Below, in pieces: positions 35,253 through 44,179 of a stretch of 49,844 bases of DNA. Each line of letters begins with the position of its first letter. The stretch's first letter is position 1. Made by a program: the position numbers and the translations under genes. The notes below the pieces were generated by a model, which was not told the DNA's origin, made no database searches, and saw only the letters and a program-made list of their open reading frames with translations. Source of the DNA: Chitinophagaceae bacterium (GTDB lineage: Bacteria > Bacteroidota > Bacteroidia > Chitinophagales > Chitinophagaceae); contig JAIXOJ010000161.1 in assembly GCA_027486835.1 (NCBI GenBank), forward strand, positions 1 to 49,844, written 5' to 3'.

Positions 35253-37091
35253 CTATTCCACAGTTACACTTTTTGCTAGGTTACGTGGTTTGTCCACATC
35301 AAGCCCTTTAGCTATACCTACATAATAACTCAATAACTGTAATGGAACCACGCTTAATAATGGAGCTATTACTTCGTCGGCATCTGGTACAAACATGGTA
35401 TCGTTGGCCATTGTCGGGATTACTGAGTCGTGAACAGTTGCAACAGCAATTACCTGCCCTTTTCTTGCTTTTATTTCCTGTACGTTGCTAACAATTTTGT
35501 CATAATAACGGTCTTTTGTCGCCACAAATACCACGGGAAGTAATTCATCTACCAAAGCGATAGGGCCATGTTTCATTTCGGCTGCGGGATAGCCCTCTGC
35601 ATGTATGTACGAAACCTCTTTAAGTTTTAGGGCTCCTTCAAGGGCTACTGGAAAATTATAACCACGTCCTAGAAAAAGAAAGTCTTTCGCATCCTTATAC
35701 TTTTCGGCAATCCGTTGAATATTGGTGGTATCTTTTAAAATTTCTTTTACTTTTTCAGGAATAGCTTCTAGTTCTTTAATCAACTCCATGTATCGCGCTT
35801 CGCTGATAGTACCTTTTGCGTGAGCTATTTTCAGTGCTATCATACTCAATACAGTTAGCTGACCAGTGAATGCTTTGGTACTAGCTACACCTATTTCTGG
35901 ACCACTATGCGTGTAAGCCCCTGCATGACTTAGTCGGGCGATACTGCTACCCACTGCGTTAACAACTCCAAATATGAATGCCCCTTTTTCTTTTGCATTT
36001 TCCAAGGCTACTAATGTATCTGCAGTTTCGCCACTTTGTGAAATGGCGATAATAATGTCTCCTTTATTGATAATGGGATTTCTATAACGGAACTCACTAG
36101 CGTACTCTACTTCCACAGGAATACGGCAGAGTTCCTCAAAAAGATACTCTGCTACCAAGCCAGCGTGCCAACTGGTGCCACAGGCGACCATAACAATCCG
36201 TTGGGCGTTTTTGAGAATATCAATATGATTATCAACACCACTAAGATTAATTTGACCATTATGTGCCAATAACCGCCCCCTTAAACAATCGAAAATAGTA
36301 TCTGGCTGTTCGTTTATTTCCTTAAGCATGAAATGATCATAACCTCCTTTTTCAATGGCGGCCAACTCCATATCCAGCTTGGTAATAAAAGGGGTTTGTT
36401 TTTCATTACCCAGATTTTTAAGAATGAGTTCATCGGCTTTTACGATGGCAATTTCATAGTCATTAACATAAACAACTTCCTTGGTGTATTCAATTATGGG
36501 TGATGCATCACTTGCCAAGAAATGTTCGCCTTTTCCTATTCCAATAACTAATGGGCTACCTTTTCTGGCAGCAATGATCGTATCGGGTTCGTTTTTGTCA
36601 ATTAATAAAATACAGTATGCTCCTACTATTCTTTTGAGCGCAATCCTTAGTGCTTGTTCTAGGGTGCATTCATTATTTTTTTGAATATCTTCTATGAAAT
36701 TGAGTAATACTTCGGTATCAGTATCACTATGAAACTTATACCCTTTTTTTAATAAATCGTTTTTTATTGGAACATAGTTTTCTATGATTCCATTGTGTAT
36801 CATAGCTAAATTGCCACTATTACTTGTGTGTGGGTGTGCGTTTCTATCGCTTGGTTCGCCATGTGTTGCCCATCTGGTATGGCCAATGCCAATATGCGCC
36901 GACAGATTTTTATCAACAACTTCTTCTTCTAATTCGGCAACTTTCCCTTTCTTTTTGAATACTTTTAATTGATTACCTTCAATAAGGGCTACACCGCTAC
37001 TATCATAACCTCTATATTCTAAACGCTTCAACCCTTTGATGATAACAGGGTATGCCTGACGTGAACCGATATATCCGACAATTCCACACAT
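35253..37091 (-). CDS. glmS: glutamine-fructose-6-phosphate aminotransferase (isomerising)
   Basis: The protein has 612 residues, the normal GlmS length. The N-terminal glutaminase has Cys2 in MCGIVGYIG (exposed after Met removal), RLEYRGYDSSG and HTRWATHGEPSDRNAHPH. Two SIS sugar isomerase domains follow, with MVACGTSWHAGLVAEY, SQSGETADTLVAL and the C-terminal LAKSVTVE. It makes glucosamine-6-phosphate from fructose-6-phosphate and glutamine, the first step to UDP-GlcNAc for peptidoglycan and LPS. No glmS ribozyme-like sequence is apparent upstream. Confidence 0.97.
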   Translation of the reverse strand: MCGIVGYIGSRQAYPVIIKGLKRLEYRGYDSSGVALIEGNQLKVFKKKGKVAELEEEVVDKNLSAHIGIGHTRWATHGEPSDRNAHPHTSNSGNLAMIHNGIIENYVPIKNDLLKKGYKFHSDTDTEVLLNFIEDIQKNNECTLEQALRIALKRIVGAYCILLIDKNEPDTIIAARKGSPLVIGIGKGEHFLASDASPIIEYTKEVVYVNDYEIAIVKADELILKNLGNEKQTPFITKLDMELAAIEKGGYDHFMLKEINEQPDTIFDCLRGRLLAHNGQINLSGVDNHIDILKNAQRIVMVACGTSWHAGLVAEYLFEELCRIPVEVEYASEFRYRNPIINKGDIIIAISQSGETADTLVALENAKEKGAFIFGVVNAVGSSIARLSHAGAYTHSGPEIGVASTKAFTGQLTVLSMIALKIAHAKGTISEARYMELIKELEAIPEKVKEILKDTTNIQRIAEKYKDAKDFLFLGRGYNFPVALEGALKLKEVSYIHAEGYPAAEMKHGPIALVDELLPVVFVATKDRYYDKIVSNVQEIKARKGQVIAVATVHDSVIPTMANDTMFVPDADEVIAPLLSVVPLQLLSYYVGIAKGLDVDKPRNLAKSVTVE

Positions 37092-37927
37092 ATATTATTT
37101 CCTTTTTTCTAAATTATACAATACAAATTCCACTAGCTACGCTTTTTGCTCAATAAAATTGAACAATAAAATTCCATTCAAATAGTAGGGGCAGCTAATT
37201 GGCAATAATAGTACCCAATTATTAGTTTCAGCACTATTTGCACTAAATATTTGGAAATTACAAGAGTATCTACTGTTTTTGTGGCTTGCAATTTTCTATT
37301 TTTTCACGATTTTTTAAGCCCTGAATGTAAAATCTAGCAGAATTAAAACTGGGTACTTTATCGAATATTGAATCCTTTAGGGTCTTTACCAAAGCCGAAA
37401 AAGTTGTTGAACGAATAGCAAAAAAAATTTCTAAATTCCTAAAATCTTCAGTGGATTTTAAACTAAATATGGAATTATGTATAAAGGATAAAACTGATCA
37501 TCAAAGTCAAGCAAACTGAACACAGGTGCGAATCTCCAAACAAATGAAACGCTGTTTTTTGAACTAAGGAGAAGGTTAATGTCTTATTGATAGCAAAAAA
37601 ACTTTTGCCCATCTATCTGTACAGTTCTTGTGAAGCAGCTTTTAGTATTTTTTGTGTTTAAATGAATGATCTTGTTTAAACAAAATTTCTTAGAAATAAA
37701 CCATTAAGTAAATTTCTTTTTACTCAATAAGAACCTTTTCCAAATTTTAAAACTGAAAAAAAGAAGTGTTTATAATCATTCTAATTGTGGGTATGTGAAG
37801 TTCAAAGAATTACTGCAAAAACCTTTAAAAACGTGCTTTTCATTATTTTAATTCATGCAGGTATATAATGTAGAAATCACTAAAAAACAAGATTACTTAA
37901 ATGAGTAATTGTATTATCTGAAACACT
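37092..37927. other. long AT-rich intergenic region upstream of glmS
   Basis: About 830 bp without coding potential on either strand. It contains the glmS promoter near its left end and runs into the 21-bp tandem array. No structured RNA could be recognised by eye; a small RNA remains possible. Confidence 0.5.
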
Positions 37928-38137
37928 TTCCTCCCGAGTACTTGCGGCTTCCTCCCGAGTACTTGCGGCTTCCTCCCGAGTACTTGCACTTTCCTCCCAG
38001 GTACTTGCAGTTTCCTCCCGAGTACTTGCAGTTTCCTCCCGAGTACTTGCAGTTTCCTCCCGAGTACTTGCAGCTTCCTCCCGAGTGGTTGCGGCCTCCT
38101 CCCGAGTGGTTGCGGCTTCCTCCCAAGTACTTAGAGT
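37928..38137. repeat. tandem array, 21-bp unit, ten copies
   Basis: Unit TTCCTCCCGAGTACTTGCGGC, written here as TTCCTCCCGAG plus TACTTGC and a variable last three bases (GGC, ACT, AGT or AGC). Copies 1-7 are nearly uniform except copy 4 (CAGGTAC); copies 8-9 carry GAGTGG and copy 10 is degenerate, after which the array decays into TTCCTTCCGATT. Both strands are open through the array (PPEYL repeats on one, KYSGG repeats on the other) because the unit is seven codons long; neither frame has a plausible start and context, so I do not call a gene. Confidence 0.88.
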
Positions 38138-38216
38138 TTCCTTCCGATTCCTTCCGATGTTCTATTACATAACTTCTTTGCAAAAAAGTCGGTTTCTGGA
38201 TACTAGGGCTGCAATT

Positions 38217-38250
38217 CCCCTCTCGAGGGGTGGCGGAACGCCGGGGTGGT
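38217..38250. repeat. REP-like double hairpin
   Basis: CCCCTC-TC-GAGGGG followed by GGCG-GAA-CGCC and GGGGTGGT. It resembles the core of the element at 22616-22652 (CCCCTC...GAGGGG, then GGGGTGAGG), so both probably belong to one interspersed repeat family. Confidence 0.6.
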
Positions 38251-38420
38251 AATTCCGCACAAGTGATATAACTAGGAAGCATTGGCTCCCAATCTCTTAC
38301 TCTTGAGTACTACCGATGTTCTCTTGAGTACTTATTGTATTTTCCGAAGTCACTACAGTTTTCGCCATTTTCCTTGTGGCTTTCTACTTAATAGTTTATA
38401 CAAATCAGACTTGTGGCAAT

Positions 38421-38458
38421 AAAAAAGGCCGTCTGCACTAATACAAACGACCCTTTTC
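38421..38458 (-). terminator. Rho-independent terminator of DUF4783 gene
   Basis: On the minus strand AAAAGG and TCGTTTG pair with CAGACGG and CCTTTT around an 8-nt loop with one bulged G, followed by T residues. It lies 17 bp after the gene's stop. Confidence 0.65.
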
Positions 38459-38474
38459 AGCTAATTATTTTTAA

Positions 38475-38855
38475 TTAATTAATCCGCATGGTAATAATTT
38501 GTTGGTTGGCATCTTTTGTTTTCAAAAGCACTGTGATGCTATAACCCTTGCCGCTATTCTGTAATCTGCCAGCTAAATACATCGTTCCATTCATATCCCT
38601 TTGGCTGGTCAAATCAAAACCTTTAATTCCGTTTTCTTTGAAAAAATTTTGAACGGCTATGCCTGCTTGATTCTTGCCCATATTTTTAATTTCATCTTTT
38701 TCGGGCAATTTTAAATCGATGAAAGTATCATAATACCGGCTTAATTCTTCCGCATTTGCCGTCTTCAATGCATTAATTACTGCGGTAGCATTATCCGAAG
38801 GCGTAAACGAAGTAAGAAAAAAAGCAAAACCTATAAGTAGAAGTATTTTTTTCAT
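38475..38855 (-). CDS. secreted DUF4783 protein
   Basis: The protein has 126 residues with a signal peptide (MKKILLLIGFAFFLTSF). The mature part, with VINALKTANAEELSRYYDTF, VQNFFKENGIKGFDL and YSITVLLKTKD, matches the NTF2-like DUF4783 family common in Bacteroidota, whose function is not known. It is exported to the periplasm. It stands alone between a tandem array and a divergent gene, with its own terminator. Confidence 0.85.
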   Translation of the reverse strand: MKKILLLIGFAFFLTSFTPSDNATAVINALKTANAEELSRYYDTFIDLKLPEKDEIKNMGKNQAGIAVQNFFKENGIKGFDLTSQRDMNGTMYLAGRLQNSGKGYSITVLLKTKDANQQIITMRIN

Positions 38856-38989
38856 TGTTCTCTTTAAGTTCTGGCAATAGCTAAAAACATGCCAATAAAT
38901 GTAAACTTTAAATAGGTTTTGTTAAGAAATGTCAGTATGGTATTTTTCTCTATTGTTAATTCGCCATTAAAATTCTTTATTTTGCCCCA

Positions 38990-39982
38990 ATGAATTATGT
39001 ACAGTTATGCTGGTATGCATTGGGTTATCTCTATCGGTTGTATCGGCAGCGTAATTTTATCAATAGTTATTTACTTCCTCGAGTTAATGATGTTTGTAGC
39101 AAATTCAATTATCAACCTTCCAAGAAAGAGGCGTTTAAAATTAAATTTTACTATCCACTTTTTAATCATGTTGTTAACTGCGAAAACTATTTAACCATAA
39201 AGAATAGGAAACTATCCAGCATCGAAACCAAGAGATTGGGGTTTGTGAGTGTCTGGGCAACCCTCTATGACGACTTTATTGACGAAGAAAAATGGACAGA
39301 AGATAAGTTGGTTGCCATTTTTGAGAAGAAATTGCCTAATAATGAACGTACCCCCAAAATGAATGTTTTCATGGCGATGGACGATGCATTTCAAGCAATT
39401 TTTCAACCCACGGAGTTATACAAGCAAAGTTTGAAACTAGCCATCGATTGGCAACTTGTTTCGGCCAAACAATTGGACAACACCATAAGTCTCGCGGAAG
39501 TGTTACAAATTTCCACTGAGAAATGTGGAAACAGTTCTTTGCTTTGGGCTAGTATTATGGATGAAGATTGGTCTGATGCCGAATTGACGTTTATTTATCA
39601 AAGTGGTTTTGTTGGTCAATTGGTAAATGATGCTTTTGACGCCTTTAAAGATATTCACGATGGTGGATTTACTTACATTAGAAAATTCAAATCTATCTCG
39701 GCTGCCAAAGCATTGTTTATAGAGGAATGTAGAAAACTGAACCAAGCTATTTATGGCTGTAATGGACCTAAAAAGTTTCAATTGAAAACGATTCGAAGAA
39801 TGGCATGTATCCATGCATTCGGCTTGGTAGCTCTGGAGCACTTGGAAAAAATAGATACCAAATATCCAAGTCCCATTGTTTGGGAAAATGTAAATCGAGC
39901 AGATTTGATAACTGACATGGATTTTTGGGATAATCGCTTTAAGCTAATCGGCCACGCAATTTTCTTGGCTAATCTGATATGA
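38990..39982 (+). CDS. class I isoprenoid-synthase-like protein
   Basis: The protein has 330 all-helical residues. It carries two acidic motifs spaced as in class I terpene and prenyl synthases: LYDDFIDEE with D94, D95 and D98, and VNDAFDAFKD with N213, D214, D217, K220 and D221, close to the NDxxSxxxE/second DDxxD metal-binding motif. This would bind a Mg2+-diphosphate substrate. The overall sequence does not look like farnesyl- or geranylgeranyl-diphosphate synthase, so it may be a terpene cyclase or a non-enzymatic relative. No carotenoid or hopanoid gene is adjacent. The fold assignment is from motifs only. Confidence 0.65.
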   Translation: MNYVQLCWYALGYLYRLYRQRNFINSYLLPRVNDVCSKFNYQPSKKEAFKIKFYYPLFNHVVNCENYLTIKNRKLSSIETKRLGFVSVWATLYDDFIDEEKWTEDKLVAIFEKKLPNNERTPKMNVFMAMDDAFQAIFQPTELYKQSLKLAIDWQLVSAKQLDNTISLAEVLQISTEKCGNSSLLWASIMDEDWSDAELTFIYQSGFVGQLVNDAFDAFKDIHDGGFTYIRKFKSISAAKALFIEECRKLNQAIYGCNGPKKFQLKTIRRMACIHAFGLVALEHLEKIDTKYPSPIVWENVNRADLITDMDFWDNRFKLIGHAIFLANLI

Positions 39983-40102
39983 TTTAATTATCGAAACTCC
40001 AACATTACTGTTTTTATTCTTTTAATTTAATGGTGGTGCTAAGGTTTAAACATCCAATTTTAAAGCCTTTATTTTTCACATCCATTTTTAAGCACACGAT
40101 TT

Positions 40103-41272
40103 ATGAGTATTGTATTGTTTGATGGTAAAAATAGAAATAACTTCTTGCCTCTAGTAGCTACTAGAGCTATGGCATCCCTCCGTACCGGTCTTTTGACTAC
40201 GCAGAAGCGTTGGGAATTGGCTACCAATCAGCAGGTTTATGTAAGTACGCAACCCTATCTACAACCTCTATATCAAGCGATTCCGCTTGAACCCCAAATT
40301 TGGCTTGATGCCAGTATAGTGTTTTGTGATGAACTATTAGATGCTCTGGCAAATCTGAATGAACAACAAATGCTGGTGGATGAATTTGGATTGGTAGCGT
40401 TAAAAACAACATTGCCTCCAGGCGATTTTGACGTATCAAAAGACTTAGAATTTTTTGTCAATTATGAGCGTATTTCTATTGCAACCCGTCGATTTCAGTA
40501 CCCGCACCAACTGATACAATGGAATGAACAATTTTTTAAAGCCGATTTTGAATTATTAACCTTCCAGCGTAAATCACATACTATTTCGTTTTCTAATCAA
40601 GTACTAGGTCCGGAAAATATTTTTCTTGAAGAAGGGGTGACGATGGAGCTATGTACACTCAACGCTACAGCAGGCCCTATTTACATTGAGAAAGGGTCAA
40701 CAATTATGGAGGGCTGCCTAATTCGAGGACCTTTCGGCTTAGGGGCTAATTCATTGCTGAAGATGGGAAGTAAAATCTATGGAGCATCATCATTTGGGCC
40801 AAATTGTGTAGGGGGTGGTGAGATTAAAAATGTAATCATGCAAGGATTTAGCAACAAAGCACATGATGGTTATTTAGGGGATAGCTATATCGGCGAATGG
40901 TGCAATTTTGGCGCAGGGACTAGCAACAGCAATGTAAAAAATACTGGCGGAGACGTACTTCTGTGGAATGAAGGCCTTGCTTCGTTTGTAAATGCCGGAT
41001 TAAAGTGTGGTTTGTTTATGGGTGATTATAGCAGAGTCGCTATCAATAGTAGCATCAATACTGGGTCTTATATTGGCGTATGTTGCAACGTTTTTGGGAG
41101 TGGTTTATTGCCCAAAGTAGTAAATGATTTTAGCTGGGGATTCACAGAAAGGTATGATTTTCAAAAAGCTTTAGTAGATGTAGCAAATTGGAAAAAAATG
41201 AAGCACCGAAACGTATCTCAGGAGGAAACCGAGGTTTTACACATACTTTTTAGTCAGGCCAACAAGTTGTAG
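40103..41272 (+). CDS. GlmU-like sugar nucleotidyltransferase/acetyltransferase, Bacteroidota type
   Basis: The protein has 389 residues. The N-terminus (IVLFDGKNRNNFLPLVATRA, MASLRTGLLTTQKRWE) is the degenerate nucleotidyltransferase start of the alternative GlmU family (usually TRP.AELR.G..T..EKW). The C-terminal half is a left-handed beta-helix (GPENIFLEEGVTMELCTLNA, GCLIRGPFGLGANSLLKMG, GYLGDSYIGEWCNFGAGTSN). The family is proposed to replace GlmU in making UDP-GlcNAc from glucosamine-1-phosphate. The substitution of the conserved Pro by Ala in TRA may matter little. It stands between two unrelated genes on the same strand. Confidence 0.85.
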   Translation: MSIVLFDGKNRNNFLPLVATRAMASLRTGLLTTQKRWELATNQQVYVSTQPYLQPLYQAIPLEPQIWLDASIVFCDELLDALANLNEQQMLVDEFGLVALKTTLPPGDFDVSKDLEFFVNYERISIATRRFQYPHQLIQWNEQFFKADFELLTFQRKSHTISFSNQVLGPENIFLEEGVTMELCTLNATAGPIYIEKGSTIMEGCLIRGPFGLGANSLLKMGSKIYGASSFGPNCVGGGEIKNVIMQGFSNKAHDGYLGDSYIGEWCNFGAGTSNSNVKNTGGDVLLWNEGLASFVNAGLKCGLFMGDYSRVAINSSINTGSYIGVCCNVFGSGLLPKVVNDFSWGFTERYDFQKALVDVANWKKMKHRNVSQEETEVLHILFSQANKL

Positions 41273-41478
41273 TTTATCATTGCAGAAATGATTGAATTCC
41301 ATTGGATTGATTTCTATACCGTCTTCAATGGTTTAGCAATAAATTTCTACTATTTATTGGTTTAAATAGAGATCAGCAATAATAAGTGGGTTTAAATCAA
41401 TAGCTACATTCAACTTACACTAGTTGTCTGTTGCATAATTTTACTTTATTAATTCTTTACTATAAATACAAAAATATC

Positions 41479-42234
41479 ATGCGTAAACAAATTGTATCAG
41501 CCAACTGGAAAATGAATGGCACTTTAGAACAGGCAAACCAACTTTTAGATGCTTTTGCCGCCGCAGCCTTATTAGTAGACGAAAACAGGATAGCAGTTTT
41601 TGCGGTGCCTGCGCCCTTTTTAATGTTAGCAAAAGAAAAGCTAAGTGGTAATCCTTATTTATTTGCAGCGGCTCAAAATGCTTACAGCAAAAAGTCTGGT
41701 GCATACACTGGGGAAATTTCTGTAGAAATTTTGCAATCGCTTGGTATTCAATATTTGGTGCTCGGTCATTCCGAGAGAAGGGAATATTTCCAAGAAAGTA
41801 ATGCTTTTTTAGCAGAAAAGGTAAACATTGCATTGGCTTTTGGCATTTGTCCAATTTTTTGCTGTGGCGAACCACTCGAAATTCGTGAGGCAAACACGCA
41901 AAATCAATTTGTAGCACAGCAATTGAAGGAAAGCCTGTTCCATTTAACTCCAGCAGAATTTTCTAAAATAGTTATCGCTTATGAACCCATCTGGGCTATT
42001 GGTACGGGCAAAACGGCTTCAAGTGAGCAGGCGCAAGAAATTCACCAATTTATTCGAGCAGAAATTGCAACACAATATGGTGAGCAAGTGGCTAATGAAG
42101 TTTCTATATTATACGGCGGTAGCGTAAAAGCCAATAATGCAAAAGAATTGTTTTCACAACCTGATGTGGATGGCGGTCTTGTTGGTGGTGCATCGTTGAA
42201 TGCAGCAGAGTTTATCCAAATTATCAATTCGTAA
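41479..42234 (+). CDS. tpiA: triosephosphate isomerase
   Basis: The protein has 251 residues from the ATG at 41479; an in-frame upstream ATG adds 16 residues that the family does not have. All active-site elements are present: Lys in SANWKMNG, His in VLGHSERR, Glu in AYEPIWAIGTG and the phosphate-binding LYGGSVKANN. It interconverts dihydroxyacetone phosphate and glyceraldehyde-3-phosphate in glycolysis and gluconeogenesis. The next gene starts 37 bp later and may be co-transcribed. Confidence 0.97.
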   Translation: MRKQIVSANWKMNGTLEQANQLLDAFAAAALLVDENRIAVFAVPAPFLMLAKEKLSGNPYLFAAAQNAYSKKSGAYTGEISVEILQSLGIQYLVLGHSERREYFQESNAFLAEKVNIALAFGICPIFCCGEPLEIREANTQNQFVAQQLKESLFHLTPAEFSKIVIAYEPIWAIGTGKTASSEQAQEIHQFIRAEIATQYGEQVANEVSILYGGSVKANNAKELFSQPDVDGGLVGGASLNAAEFIQIINS

Positions 42235-42271
42235 TCTTTCTTTTTTTTTCACTATAAACATACATGAATTT

Positions 42272-42907
42272 ATGAAGAAGTTTATTCTTGCAGTTAGTAT
42301 CTTGATTGTAAGCCAGTCTATTGTATCGGCACAAAGTAAATTTGAAGGGGCTATGGCTAAAGGTCTAGAGCAGATGAAAGCTGCCAAATCCTCGGCAGAG
42401 GTAACAGAATTATCCTCTTTTTTTGAGCGAGTTGGCGATGCTGAAAAAACTCAATGGCTTCCTTATTACTATGCTGCATTGTCTTTATACAAAGGTGCAT
42501 GGATGGATCAAAAAACGGACAAAGACAAAGTGGCTGAAAAGTGTAAAGAACTTATCACAAAAGGTCAAGTAATTGAAAAAAGTGCCGATTTGTATTGTTT
42601 AGTACAACAGGTTGCTATTCTTCAAATGATGGTTGATCCTATGAGTCGTTGGCAGACTTACGGCCCAATTGCAAAAGCTGCTTTGGCAGATGCAAAAAAA
42701 GTAGATGCTACCAACCCAAGAATTTATTACTTGGAGGGAATGACTGTATTTAATACACCCGAAGCTTTTGGAGGTGGCAAAGCATTGGCAAAACCAATTT
42801 TCGAAAAATCTGTGGAGTTGTTTAAAACCTATAAACCTGCTACTCAATTCCATCCAAATTGGGGAAAAGAGGAAGCTGAAAAAATGCTAGAATCTTGTAA
42901 TAATTAA
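42272..42907 (+). CDS. secreted TPR-like protein of unknown function
   Basis: The protein has 211 residues from the ATG at 42272 (an upstream in-frame start inside tpiA is unlikely). MKKFILAVSILIVSQSIVSAQ is a signal peptide. The rest is helical (LEQMKAAKSSAEVTELSSFFERVGD, YYAALSLYKGAWM, NPRIYYLEGMTVFNTPEAFG), resembling tetratricopeptide-like repeats of a known Bacteroidota periplasmic family. No catalytic motif is seen. It is followed by a strong bidirectional terminator. Confidence 0.8.
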   Translation: MKKFILAVSILIVSQSIVSAQSKFEGAMAKGLEQMKAAKSSAEVTELSSFFERVGDAEKTQWLPYYYAALSLYKGAWMDQKTDKDKVAEKCKELITKGQVIEKSADLYCLVQQVAILQMMVDPMSRWQTYGPIAKAALADAKKVDATNPRIYYLEGMTVFNTPEAFGGGKALAKPIFEKSVELFKTYKPATQFHPNWGKEEAEKMLESCNN

Positions 42908-42960
42908 AGCGTAGGTTTAGAATAAAGACTTTCTGCTTAAGGAGAAATTGTCAGAAAATA

Positions 42961-42998
42961 AAAAAGCCAGTTCAATAAATGATTGAACTGGCTTTTTT
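42961..42998. terminator. bidirectional terminator between convergent genes
   Basis: Stem AAAAAGCCAGTTCAAT / ATTGAACTGGCTTTTT with a 5-nt loop, poly-A on one side and poly-T on the other; it serves both the secreted-protein gene and sucD. Confidence 0.92.
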
Positions 42999-43015
42999 AT
43001 TTTAGTAATACGCAA

Positions 43016-43888
43016 TTATTTAAGTAGAACTTGCGCAATTGTTTTTCCAATATCAGCAGGGCTGGCTACAACGTGAATACCACATTCTGCCATAATTTTC
43101 ATTTTGGCTTCAGCAGTATCATCTGCTCCGCCAATGATCGCACCTGCATGTCCCATTCTTCTTCCAGGAGGGGCAGTTTGGCCAGCAATAAATCCTACAA
43201 CTGGTTTTGTAGCGTTATCTTTTATCCAATAGGCTGCATCAGCTTCCATGCTTCCGCCAATTTCACCAATCATAATGATACCATCCGTTTCAGGATCGTT
43301 CATTAATAATTTAACCGCTTCTACTGTTGGTGTACCAATAATGGGGTCTCCTCCAATTCCAATGGCTGTACTGATGCCTAACCCAGCTTTAACAGTTTGG
43401 TCTGCAGCTTCGTAAGTTAAAGTACCAGATTTAGATACAATACCAACCCTTCCTTTCTTAAATACAAACCCTGGCATGATACCTACTTTAGCTTCTTCCG
43501 CAGTAATAACTCCAGGGCAGTTAGGGCCAATCAATCTGGTGGGTTTGCCTAACAAGTAGTTCTTTACTTTAACCATGTCCTGAACTGGAATGCCTTCTGT
43601 AATACAAACTACTAGACCAATTCCAGCTTCAGTTGCTTCCATTATTGCATCCGCAGCAAATGCTGGCGGTACAAATATGATACTCACATCAGCACCCGTT
43701 GTTTTTACAGCATCAGCTACTGTATTAAAAACTGGCCTATCTAAATGTAAGGTGCCGCCTTTATTAGGTGTTACACCCCCAACTACGTTGGTTCCATACT
43801 CAATCATTTGAGACGCATGGAATGATCCCTCCGTTCCGGTAAAACCCTGAACAATAACTTTTGAATTTTTATTCACTAATACTGACAT
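43016..43888 (-). CDS. sucD: succinyl-CoA ligase (ADP-forming), alpha subunit
   Basis: From the ATG at 43888 the protein has 290 residues, the usual SucD length; a longer start would add 12 residues. It begins [20 protein letters not shown] and has the CoA-binding stretch GGVTPNKGG, the GPNCPGVI motif, and the phospho-His loop with [13 protein letters not shown]. With SucC it converts succinyl-CoA to succinate and ATP in the TCA cycle. sucC is not in the window, so the subunits are encoded apart, as in many Bacteroidota. Confidence 0.97.
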   Translation of the reverse strand: MSVLVNKNSKVIVQGFTGTEGSFHASQMIEYGTNVVGGVTPNKGGTLHLDRPVFNTVADAVKTTGADVSIIFVPPAFAADAIMEATEAGIGLVVCITEGIPVQDMVKVKNYLLGKPTRLIGPNCPGVITAEEAKVGIMPGFVFKKGRVGIVSKSGTLTYEAADQTVKAGLGISTAIGIGGDPIIGTPTVEAVKLLMNDPETDGIIMIGEIGGSMEADAAYWIKDNATKPVVGFIAGQTAPPGRRMGHAGAIIGGADDTAEAKMKIMAECGIHVVASPADIGKTIAQVLLK

Positions 43889-44179
43889 AGCAAACCTAAC
43901 ACCCTTTTTTTCGATGCCGGACAAAAGTAAGGCAAAGCACTATCCAATAATAACTTTTGCTTGCTTATTTCTATAGCTTTCTTTGGCAACGTTTGTTCAA
44001 GAAAAACAATTTTAATGAATAATGGCTTTTTAAAGGGAATAAATTGAGGCATAATTATCAATGATATTTTAATTAATATACTCTATACACTATTTTTAGT
44101 GGTGGCAGTTTCCGCTTTAATTAAAATCATGGAAACTTTACCTACCTAACTTTGTTGAGTTTTGAAAATTATCGACAGT

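Noticed and set aside
37092-37400. glmS ribozyme/riboswitch upstream of glmS
   Set aside because: No recognisable core sequence, and such ribozymes are known mainly from Gram-positive bacteria.
37909-38282. Proline-rich (PPEYL) and glycine-rich (KYSGG) repeat proteins
   Set aside because: Same reason as above: a 21-bp unit gives an open frame on each strand; one frame only starts at TTG.
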